A DNA stretch of 63,223 nucleotides from Antribacter soli (GTDB taxonomy: Bacteria > Actinomycetota > Actinomycetes > Actinomycetales > Cellulomonadaceae): the NCBI RefSeq assembly GCF_021568775.1, contig NZ_JAKGSG010000010.1:1-63223 (forward strand), in the 5' to 3' direction. Within the stretch, counting starts at the first letter, position 1. Each line of letters opens with the position of its first letter. The translations under genes were made by a program, and so were the position numbers. A model generated the notes under the pieces. The model saw only the letters and a list, made by a program, of their open reading frames with translations. It had not been told where the DNA came from and made no database searches. Shown one piece after another: positions 52,265-59,515 of this stretch.

Positions 52265-52412
52265 TCACAGGGACGATGCGTGCGACGAGAGCAGCCGATC
52301 GAGCGCGGCTTCACCGGCGGGCTTCCAGGTCGGCTTGCCGCGGCGGGCACGGACATCCCCATCGAGGTACCGATCGGCTTCGGAACCGCGGCCGTGTCGG
52401 CGCTGGTAGGCG
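52265..52412 (-). pseudogene. Coding-like fragment after the methyltransferase stop
   Basis: On the minus strand, in a frame shifted from the methyltransferase, the sequence reads EADRYLDGDVRARRGKP, then TWKPAGEAALDRLLSSHASS and a stop at 52265. The composition is protein-like and amphipathic, unlike the usual shadow frames. There is no start codon. It could be the C-terminus of a lost gene. I cannot name a family. Confidence 0.35.
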
Positions 52413-53186
52413 TCAGGCGGGCCCGCGGGCGAGGATCGACAGGCTCTTGACCCCGTACGTGTGGCTGGCGTTGCGCGCCCGCGTGGAGATGAAGTGGTAG
52501 TCGTTTGCGCGGATCTCCACCACGGAGAAGCCCGCCGCTGTGATCGCGCCCTGATACGCCTCCTCCTGGGCCGCCCCGCCGATGCACGACGCCCACAGGT
52601 CGGTGTTGCAGACGATCTTCTCGGTCAGCGGTCTCTCGGTCACGATGTCGGCGACGGCCAGGCGCCCGCCGGGCCTCAGCACCCGAGCGGCTTCTGCGAA
52701 GACTCTCGGCTTGTCGGGCGAGAGGTTGATGACGCCGTTGGAGATCACGACGTCGAACGTCCCGTCGGTGTACGGAAGCTCGTCGATGCGTCCTTGCGTG
52801 AACTCGACCGCGCCGAAGTCCCCCTCGTCGCGGAGCCGCTCGGCCTTGTCGAGCTGGGCCGGGGTCATGTCGATCCCGGCAACTCGTCCGCGCTCTCCGA
52901 CTGCCAAGGCCGCGACGAAGGCGTCCATGCCGGACCCGGAACCGAGGTCGAGCACGTGTTCGCCCTCCCGGAGGTCGGCGAGGTCGAAGAAGTGCCCGAC
53001 GCCGGCGAACGACTCGATCGCTCCGGACGGGATGCGGTCGAGAGCCGAAGGCTGGTAACCGAGCCGTTCGGCCAGCGCGCGTCCCATCTCGAAGTGGAAG
53101 CGTCCGCCGGGGTTCTCGGCCACCGCCTTGTACATCGCCTTGACCTTGTCCTCCAGCTCCTGGCGGTCGATCGTGGTGGCGGTCAT
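52413..53186 (-). CDS. ArsM-like SAM methyltransferase
   Basis: A 257-aa class I methyltransferase. Motif I is VLDLGSGSGMDAFVAAL, then GIDMTPAQLDKAERL, FDVVISNGVINLSPDK and VLRPGGRLAVADIV. The segment DLWASCIGGAAQEEAYQGAI resembles the arsenite methyltransferase ArsM around its second and third As(III)-binding Cys. Another Cys lies 9 residues before, but the N-terminal Cys of classical ArsM is missing. Arsenic methylation is possible; methylation of another soft metal or a small molecule is also possible. Its start overlaps the OsmC gene by 4 bp. Confidence 0.8.
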   Translation of the reverse strand: MTATTIDRQELEDKVKAMYKAVAENPGGRFHFEMGRALAERLGYQPSALDRIPSGAIESFAGVGHFFDLADLREGEHVLDLGSGSGMDAFVAALAVGERGRVAGIDMTPAQLDKAERLRDEGDFGAVEFTQGRIDELPYTDGTFDVVISNGVINLSPDKPRVFAEAARVLRPGGRLAVADIVTERPLTEKIVCNTDLWASCIGGAAQEEAYQGAITAAGFSVVEIRANDYHFISTRARNASHTYGVKSLSILARGPA

Positions 53187-53773
53187 GTGTTCACCTTCTC
53201 GACCCGATCACCTACCACCTCGAGGGTGCTGATCACTGTGGTCGGGTTGGCGAGCGCGTCGCGTACCGGCGAGGTGTCCTGGACGTACCGGAAGAGCTCT
53301 TCGAGGTCCGCCGTTGTGGTGTTCGGGCTCGACACCCGCGCATGGGCCCGGATCTCCGTGAACCCAGACCGGGGCCCGTCCAGGCCGAGGAACCGCCGCA
53401 CGTCGAAGTCGCCCTCGATCTCGTACTCCATCGAGGAGATCTCGATCCCTCGCGCCGCAGCGTTGGCGACGTAGCCGACGGCGTAGCAGAAAGCGAGCGC
53501 CTGCAGAAGCAGCTCGACGGCGTTCGGGCCGGCGTTCTCACCCAGGAGTACCGGTGGCTCGTCGCCCTGCAGGACGAAGGCCCGCGTGCGGGTGGTGTCC
53601 TCTGCCCCGTTGTGGATGAATCGCCCGATCTCGCCCGTGCTGTGGGTGCCCTGCTCCCACACGCTCTTGGCCCGCCACGTGAAAGCGGCCAGCCGATGGT
53701 CGTCCTTGATCGCGTTGATCGTCCCCACGAGCTGGTCGACGTCGATCCCGTTCCGCACTGTGCCAGTAGTCAT
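53183..53773 (-). CDS. OsmC-like protein lacking the second cysteine
   Basis: A 196-aa OsmC/Ohr-fold protein. It has PPVLLGENAGPNAVELLLQALAFCYAVGYVANAAARGI, with one Cys at the peroxidatic position. In peroxidases of the family the second half carries a Cys-Pro-Val; here it is TSPVRDAL, with Ser. Peroxidase activity through a disulfide is therefore unlikely. It is first in a two-gene operon with the ArsM-like enzyme. A palindrome lies 16 bp before its ATG. Confidence 0.85.
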   Translation of the reverse strand: MTTGTVRNGIDVDQLVGTINAIKDDHRLAAFTWRAKSVWEQGTHSTGEIGRFIHNGAEDTTRTRAFVLQGDEPPVLLGENAGPNAVELLLQALAFCYAVGYVANAAARGIEISSMEYEIEGDFDVRRFLGLDGPRSGFTEIRAHARVSSPNTTTADLEELFRYVQDTSPVRDALANPTTVISTLEVVGDRVEKVNT

Positions 53774-53788
53774 GGCACACCTCCTCGA

Positions 53789-53819
53789 GCAGGGTGCGGT
53801 CCCGGTGACCGCACTCTGC
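53789..53819. promoter_or_regulatory. Inverted repeat before the OsmC-ArsM operon
   Basis: GCAGGGTGCGGTC (53789-53801) pairs with 53807-53819 with a single mismatch in 13 bp and a 5-bp spacer. It sits between the SARP regulator's stop and the OsmC start. It may be an operator for the operon or a terminator for the regulator gene. Confidence 0.55.
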
Positions 53820-53873
53820 TGACGACGCTACGAACGGTGCGTTCCTCCGGCGTTCCCCGCCCGACCGAGGGGT

Positions 53874-56800
53874 TCAGGCGGCAGCGGCCAGACGGCATCG
53901 TTCGGCATCGAGGCGCTGCCCGGCCTGATCGAAGGTCGCCGCCGCCTGCTCGAGCAGCCGGGTCGCGGCGTCGGCGTCGCCCTCCGCGGCCGCGACGGCG
54001 GCCCGCGCCTCCAGCGCTGCCGCGTGCCACCCGCCGCCGGGCCAGTGGGCAGACACCCGCTCCGCCCTCGCCAGGTACCCGTGTGCTCGGACCAGATCGT
54101 TCACCCGAGCGGTGGCCATCGCCGCCGCGACGAAGAAGCCCATGGCGCACGGCTCGCACAGCGGCTGGTCGCTCATCCGGGCCTCGGCCCGGTCGACGAC
54201 CGTGATCGCCCGACGGGGATCCCGCTGGGCCAGCACCATGGTCCCGTACACCTTCCCCAAGAGGTGCCGCTCCAGGGTGGATCCCTGCGAGACGCGCTCG
54301 GCCTCCTCCAGGAGGGTCGTCGCCCGCTGCGCATCGCCCACGGCGAGGGCCGCCTCACCCAACCGCTGGAGCGACAGGGCCTGCCCGGCCGACGCCGCGA
54401 CCGCCTCGTGCAGGCGGGCCGCTCGCTCCAGGTGGTACTGCGCCTCGTCGAGCCGGCCGCTGAGGAGCTCGGCCTCTCCCAGCAAGCACGTCGCGAAGGC
54501 TTCCCCACGCCCGGCGCCGCTGCGGACGGCAGTGGTCCGGAGCTCGGAGGCGAACTCGATCACCTGGTCGTAGGGCTGCTGCCCGTAAAGGAGGTACTCG
54601 GCCAGGCACAGGTGCGCGTCGAACACGCTGCTCGCGACGGCCTCGGGGCGCCGCGCCGTGTCGTTGAGCTCATAGCGGACCCGCTCCCGCCACAGGCCGC
54701 GGCTGTGCGCGACCAGGCCGAGGAGCTCGGTCGCCTCGCCCAGGCCGGCCGTGTGCCCGGACGCCATCGCGAGGTCGCGCGCCGCCCAAGCCGCATCCTC
54801 GGCCACGTCGACCGCCCCGCCCGCCCACGTGACGAGCCCGCGCACCACCGCGGCGGCGATCCGGTCCTCCGCCGTGACCGGCTCCGCGTGGTCCGCCGTC
54901 CGCCCGGCCCCCTCGATGTCCCCCGTCGCGAGAAGGGCGCGCGCCTTCATCAGCGACAGCCGGGGGCGGGTCTCGGCCGGCGCCTTCGCCAGTGCGATGT
55001 CGTAGGCGGTGACCGCCGCCGGGTCCCCTGTGACGTAGAGCAGGTCCGCACGGAGCGCCAGGAGCCGGGCGACATCTTCGGGCGCGGCGACGTGCGCGCT
55101 CGCATCGGTCGCGAGGCGGAGGGCGTCCGCGTAGGCGCCGAGGGCGGCAGCCTGCAGGGCCGCCTTCTCCAGCCACGGAGCGGTCGCGCCCGCCTGGCCG
55201 GCCTCGACGAGGTGGTAGGCCACCCGTGCGGGGTCGGACCCTGTCGCGCCGAGTCGCTCCGCCATCTCGGCGTGGATCCGTCGACGTCGGTGGCGCGGGA
55301 GCGAACGCTCCAGCGCACGTCTCAGGAGGGCGTGCCGGAACCGGTATCCCGTCCCGTGCTCGTCGATCACGCCCGCGAGGATCGCCTCATCGAGGTACTC
55401 GAAGGCCGTGGCGTCTTCGACACCGACGACGGCGATGAACTCGTCCGCGGTGAACCGGTCCTCCGTAACCGCCACTCGCTGCAAGGCCTCGCGGACCGGC
55501 TGGCCGAGGCGGTCGAGGCGGGCCGTGACCACCTCGTAGAGGCGATCCGGGATCCTGAGGTTCCCGTCGGCGTCGGTGGCAACGGCCAGCTCCTCACAGT
55601 AGAAGGGGTTCCCCTCTCCCAACCGCCAGATCGACTCGACCGTCGCTTTCGACGCGTGGCCTGCCGAGGCTGCCGCGACCAGGTCCACCACCGCATCCGG
55701 CGCGAGTCGGCCAAGTCGCAGATCCGTGCAGCGCGGGTTTCTCAACAGCGTTGACCGGAGGACGGCCAGCTCCGGCACGAGGGGCTCCGAGCGGTGGCTG
55801 AGCACGAGCAGCACCCGGTGGTACGGCGCGATCCTGCCCAGGTAGGTGAGGAGCTGGAGGGAGCCGTCGTCGGCGTGGTGAACGTCCTCGAGGACAAGCA
55901 TCAGGCCATGCTCCGACGCTGCGGTGGTGACCGTCCGGGCAACCGAGGAGAACATGCGCTGCCGCTCGACCCCGGGCATCGCCGCCTCCAGCCACGACAG
56001 CCTGGCCGGCTCACCCGTAGGCACTGCGACTCGGCCCCTGGCGTCCTGCCCGAGCGCACCAGCCAGGGCGGGATGCTCTGCGAAGGCCGCGTCGAGGGTG
56101 GTCAGAATCGCGGCGAACGGCGACGACGCCTCTTCCACCTGGGCAGCGCCGACGACGACGACCGCGCCGTCGGCCCGTGCCACGCGTGCCAGCTCCTCGC
56201 AGAGCCGGGTCTTGCCGATCCCGGCCTCACCGGAGATCAGGACGACCCCGCCGCGCCCGGCCTGGGCCTCGTCCCACCGCCCGAGCGCGCGCTCGATCTC
56301 TGCGTTGCGACCCACCAGCGGTGTCGTGGCGACCGGGAGAGGCGGTGGCGCCTTCTTGATCTCGTTCCACAGGGCGATCGTCTCCGGGCTGGGGCGCACA
56401 CCGAGCTCACGGAGGAGCAGGTCCTGGAGCCGGTCGAACGCCCGCACGGCCGCGTGGCGATTCCCCCGGTCCAGCCACATCCGCATCAGGCCGCGGTGCG
56501 CCTCCTCGTCCAGCGGCTCCTCCTCGGCCAGCCGCTCCCACATCCCCAGCCGCCGTAGTCCCTCCAGGTACTTCAGACGCAGGCGCTCGCGAGGGCCTGC
56601 CGCCCACTCGTCGTAGCGGTCGTCGGGCAGCAGGTCTCCTCCGTAGAGCCCGAGCGCGGCACGCCACGCGGCGTCGTCCTGGGTTCTGGTGGCGGCGTCC
56701 ACGGCGCGTTCGAACGTCTCGGCGTCGACCTCGAGGTCGCCTCCGGGGAAGAGCGCGACGACGCCGTCGCTCAGCCTGACCGCGTCGGCGGACCCGAGGA

Positions 56801-57029
56801 CAGTCCGGGCGAAGTGCGCAGCCTTGCGCAGGTTGGCCCCGCCCGCCTGCAGCGGCAGGTCCGGCCACAGCAGGTCGATCACCTGGTCGGCGGCGAGCCG
56901 GTGGTTCCGTGCCAGGGCGAGGATCTTGACCAGCTCGAGCGCGCGACGGTGCCGCCACGCGCCCGCCGGTATCTCCCGGCCACGCACTGTGACGCCAAAT
57001 CCGCCAAGCAGGGCCACTGTGCACTGCAC
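53874..57029 (-). CDS. SARP-type regulator with BTAD, AAA ATPase and TPR domains
   Basis: A 1051-aa large regulator. Residues 1-95 form an OmpR-like winged helix (ALLGGFGVTVRGREIPAGAW ... QVIDLLWPDLP). Residues 95-220 form a BTAD helical domain. An AAA_16/STAND-type ATPase (about 238-480) has Walker A GEAGIGKTR (267-275) and Walker B LMLVLEDVHHAD. TPR-like helices follow to the C-terminus. Such proteins activate target promoters in response to a ligand or protein, in an ATP-controlled way. It starts at GTG 57029. It lies 100 bp upstream of the OsmC-ArsM operon on the same strand and is the best candidate activator. Confidence 0.9.
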   Translation of the reverse strand: MQCTVALLGGFGVTVRGREIPAGAWRHRRALELVKILALARNHRLAADQVIDLLWPDLPLQAGGANLRKAAHFARTVLGSADAVRLSDGVVALFPGGDLEVDAETFERAVDAATRTQDDAAWRAALGLYGGDLLPDDRYDEWAAGPRERLRLKYLEGLRRLGMWERLAEEEPLDEEAHRGLMRMWLDRGNRHAAVRAFDRLQDLLLRELGVRPSPETIALWNEIKKAPPPLPVATTPLVGRNAEIERALGRWDEAQAGRGGVVLISGEAGIGKTRLCEELARVARADGAVVVVGAAQVEEASSPFAAILTTLDAAFAEHPALAGALGQDARGRVAVPTGEPARLSWLEAAMPGVERQRMFSSVARTVTTAASEHGLMLVLEDVHHADDGSLQLLTYLGRIAPYHRVLLVLSHRSEPLVPELAVLRSTLLRNPRCTDLRLGRLAPDAVVDLVAAASAGHASKATVESIWRLGEGNPFYCEELAVATDADGNLRIPDRLYEVVTARLDRLGQPVREALQRVAVTEDRFTADEFIAVVGVEDATAFEYLDEAILAGVIDEHGTGYRFRHALLRRALERSLPRHRRRRIHAEMAERLGATGSDPARVAYHLVEAGQAGATAPWLEKAALQAAALGAYADALRLATDASAHVAAPEDVARLLALRADLLYVTGDPAAVTAYDIALAKAPAETRPRLSLMKARALLATGDIEGAGRTADHAEPVTAEDRIAAAVVRGLVTWAGGAVDVAEDAAWAARDLAMASGHTAGLGEATELLGLVAHSRGLWRERVRYELNDTARRPEAVASSVFDAHLCLAEYLLYGQQPYDQVIEFASELRTTAVRSGAGRGEAFATCLLGEAELLSGRLDEAQYHLERAARLHEAVAASAGQALSLQRLGEAALAVGDAQRATTLLEEAERVSQGSTLERHLLGKVYGTMVLAQRDPRRAITVVDRAEARMSDQPLCEPCAMGFFVAAAMATARVNDLVRAHGYLARAERVSAHWPGGGWHAAALEARAAVAAAEGDADAATRLLEQAAATFDQAGQRLDAERCRLAAAA

Positions 57030-57109
57030 AGCCGAAGCCTAACTCTGCGTTCTGCGCGACCTTAGGCTCGCCGGTCGGAAGTCGGCGGTCATCGAGACCG
57101 ACAAACGGC

Positions 57110-57143
57110 GCAGCCGGACCTACGTCTCCGCAGGTCCGGCTGC
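57110..57143 (-). terminator. Terminator after the LVIVD protein gene
   Basis: GCAGCCGGACCT (57110-57121) pairs perfectly with 57132-57143 over 12 bp. It lies between the LVIVD gene's stop and the SARP regulator's start, all on the minus strand, so it separates the two units. Confidence 0.75.
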
Positions 57144-57182
57144 TGGAGATGTCAGAGACATCCCTTGCCTGGCGCGTCTGGA

Positions 57183-59042
57183 TCAGGGGGTGTACTTGAA
57201 GATCCAGAGCCCGTGGTCGCGGTCACTGGCCGCGACGTACTCCTGGCCGTCCTGCTGGAACACCTGGACGCCCCAGAAGTTGTTGCCGGACCCGTCGATG
57301 TAGTGGCCCTTCTCCACCAGCTCGTCGTTCTCGATCTCCACGACCCGGAAGCCGCCGGAGTAGTAGGAGAAGTAGAGCCGGTTGGCGACCGTCTGCGACA
57401 CCGCCACCTCGTGCACGGAGAGGTCACCGGAACCGGTCGCGTGGTCCTCGTCGTGCGCCTCGGGGATGGCGTACGTGTCAAGCTCGGTCATCTTGCCGTC
57501 CTCGTTGGCGAACAGGTGCACGTAGCCCCAGCCGTCGAAGATCGCCTTGAGCGTGATCACGTCCCCGAGCGTGCCGATGGCCACGCCCGGAATGGTCGTC
57601 GCGGAGCCCGCCAGGCAGCCGGCGTCGTCGTACCCGGCGACGTCGAAGAGCCCGTACCCGGACTCACGGTCGACCGAGAAGGTCGGCGTCTCGCCCTCCA
57701 CGGACATCCCGAACGGGCCACAGCCGTCAGCGCCCTCACGGTTGACGATGACCGCGCCCTCGTAGCCCTTGCCGTCGACGTTCGCCAGCTTCTCGGTGAA
57801 GGTGCAGACGCCTCGGGACACGACGGCGATCTGGCTGCCGCTCGCCGTCGACGGGGCAGCGGGGACTGCTGCGTCGGCGTTGCACGCCTGGCCGACGTAC
57901 ACAGCGTCACCGCTGACCGTGTCACCACCGGAGACGTGCGTGGTGCCGCTGCCCTGGGACGACGGGAAGAAGCCGCCGTCGTCGGTCGAGCCCTCCGCGG
58001 AGTCCGGACCAAAGTCCTCGTCGGCGCCGATGACGTACTGGTTGTCGATCGTGAACTCGGCCTGGTGGGCGTTGCCTTCGGGCTTCTCGGCCAGTCCCGC
58101 GGACTCCAGGAGCTCCGGGTCGGGGTTGGCGAAGTCGGTGTCGCCGAGGTACTGCGGGGCCCGCACGTCGGTGATGTCGATCGTGACGTAGCCGGCGTCC
58201 CAGTACGACAGCAGCATGACCTGCCTGCCGTCGATCTCCTTGACGATCATGTCGTGCAGGAACACCTCGACGAGGTTGCTCGGCGCAGCCTGCACGATCT
58301 GCGGGAAGGTCTCGTCCAGGTCGTACTCGGCCGCGAGGAACGGCTTCTTGGGGTTGGTGATGTCCATGATGTCGACGTCCGTGCCCTCCTCGTTGTCGGT
58401 CATCACGACGTAAGCACGGTCACCGGCGTCCCACGCGAAGACGCTGTGGATCTCGTTCGCGTCCTTCTTGCCCTGACCGTTCACCGTCGAGTCACCGATG
58501 CCTTCGGCAAGGGGCGTCGGGTGTGCGGGATTCGTCACGTCGTAGAGGTTCAGGCCTCCGACGCCGGACGTGTCCTTGCACTTCTCGTTGTTGGACACGA
58601 GGATGTCGCCGCTGAACTGCGGTGTGGTGATCGGGATGGCCTGGATGCCCTCGCCCGGGTAGCTGCCCTCCTTGGAGGCGATGAATGCGACCTCTTCGGG
58701 AGCGGACACGTCGGAGATGTCGACGACGTGAACGCCGTTGTACTTGCACGTCGTCGATCCCCAGGCCGCGAGATAGGCGTGGTCGCCGAGAACCCCGACG
58801 TCGGCGATCTTCTCCGGTACGACGTTCTTGAGCGCGGTCTTGCTGACGACCTCGATGTTGCCCGAGCTGCTGGCCGGCAGGTGACCCTCGCCGTCGCCGT
58901 GCTGGTGCGCATCACGCGCGCCGTCGCTGTGGGTGTAGCCGCCGTCGTGGTCGGGGTGGGCGTAGGCCCCACCCGCCAATGAAACGGTCAGTGCTGCGGT
59001 GAGCAGGAGCGCACTGAGACCTGCGGTGGATCGCAATCGCAT
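57183..59042 (-). CDS. Secreted LVIVD-repeat protein with PA-domain insertion
   Basis: A 619-aa exported protein. A signal peptide (LSALLLTAALTVSLAGGAYA) ends before a His/Asp-rich N-terminus (HPDHDGGYTHSDGARDAHQH) that could bind metal. LVIVD beta-propeller repeats follow (GVHVVDISDVSAPEEVAFI, GLNLYDVTNPAHPTPLAE, VDIMDITNPKKPFLAA, VTIDITDVRAPQYLGD). At about residues 345-475 a PA domain is inserted (IAVVSRGVCTFTEKLANVDG, GYEGAVIVNREG). The propeller resumes to the C-terminus (YSGGFRVVEIEN, DHGLWIFKYTP). It is an extracellular adhesion or binding protein; no catalytic motif is evident. Confidence 0.85.
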   Translation of the reverse strand: MRLRSTAGLSALLLTAALTVSLAGGAYAHPDHDGGYTHSDGARDAHQHGDGEGHLPASSSGNIEVVSKTALKNVVPEKIADVGVLGDHAYLAAWGSTTCKYNGVHVVDISDVSAPEEVAFIASKEGSYPGEGIQAIPITTPQFSGDILVSNNEKCKDTSGVGGLNLYDVTNPAHPTPLAEGIGDSTVNGQGKKDANEIHSVFAWDAGDRAYVVMTDNEEGTDVDIMDITNPKKPFLAAEYDLDETFPQIVQAAPSNLVEVFLHDMIVKEIDGRQVMLLSYWDAGYVTIDITDVRAPQYLGDTDFANPDPELLESAGLAEKPEGNAHQAEFTIDNQYVIGADEDFGPDSAEGSTDDGGFFPSSQGSGTTHVSGGDTVSGDAVYVGQACNADAAVPAAPSTASGSQIAVVSRGVCTFTEKLANVDGKGYEGAVIVNREGADGCGPFGMSVEGETPTFSVDRESGYGLFDVAGYDDAGCLAGSATTIPGVAIGTLGDVITLKAIFDGWGYVHLFANEDGKMTELDTYAIPEAHDEDHATGSGDLSVHEVAVSQTVANRLYFSYYSGGFRVVEIENDELVEKGHYIDGSGNNFWGVQVFQQDGQEYVAASDRDHGLWIFKYTP

Positions 59043-59381
59043 GATGACTCCGAGTGATCGTCCCGATTGTGTCGCGGAGGGTTTGCGCCCGAAAAATGAG
59101 GGTGCCGGGGATCACCGTAGGGAAGATTGTCCGGTTCGGGAAGCGCCCTTTCATAAAATGATTGTTTCGTCCGGACGCGTCATCTGTGCCTTCCGCGCGA
59201 GCCCGGCGGGGCGAGGCGGGGCCGACGGACCCGGCGGCATCCACCTCTGGTGACCGAGGCATGCCGTTCGGAGGCACCTCGACGACGGAGCGCCACCGGC
59301 GCTGACCGGCGACGCCTGGCCAGCACGTCACGCGTTCAGCGCGCTCTTTTCGCATCAGTACTGATCTGTTCTGTTCGTTAA

Positions 59382-59410
59382 TTGACGATCCTGCGGGATG
59401 GAACTACCTT
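59382..59410 (+). promoter_or_regulatory. Promoter of the GH59 gene
   Basis: TTGACG at 59382-59387 and TACCTT at 59405-59410 with a 17-bp spacer. This is one of the best vegetative promoters in the window. The predicted leader is about 100 bases. Confidence 0.65.
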
Positions 59411-59440
59411 TTCGGTGGCCCAGCCCTCAAACCGCTCAGG

Positions 59441-59457
59441 CGTTTCGTTCAGAAACG
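59441..59457. promoter_or_regulatory. Palindromic operator of the GH59 gene
   Basis: CGTTTCGTTCAGAAACG has perfect 6-bp arms around GTTCA. It lies about 25 bp downstream of the expected transcription start, a road-block position used by LacI-, GntR- or MarR-type repressors. No regulator gene lies beside it in the window. Confidence 0.55.
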
Positions 59458-59515
59458 ATCATTGGTGATCGCGGAGTCCGCCCTGGCGGCCAGTCGACGA
59501 CGACAGGAAGCGAAC

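Larger units (their letters stand above)
59043..59515. other. 473-bp divergent intergenic region
   Basis: Lies between the LVIVD gene (minus) and the GH59 gene (plus). No gene is present; short open frames have shadow-like composition. It contains the perfect palindrome TCAGTACTGA at 59355-59364 and, on the plus side, the promoter and operator listed separately. Confidence 0.6.
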
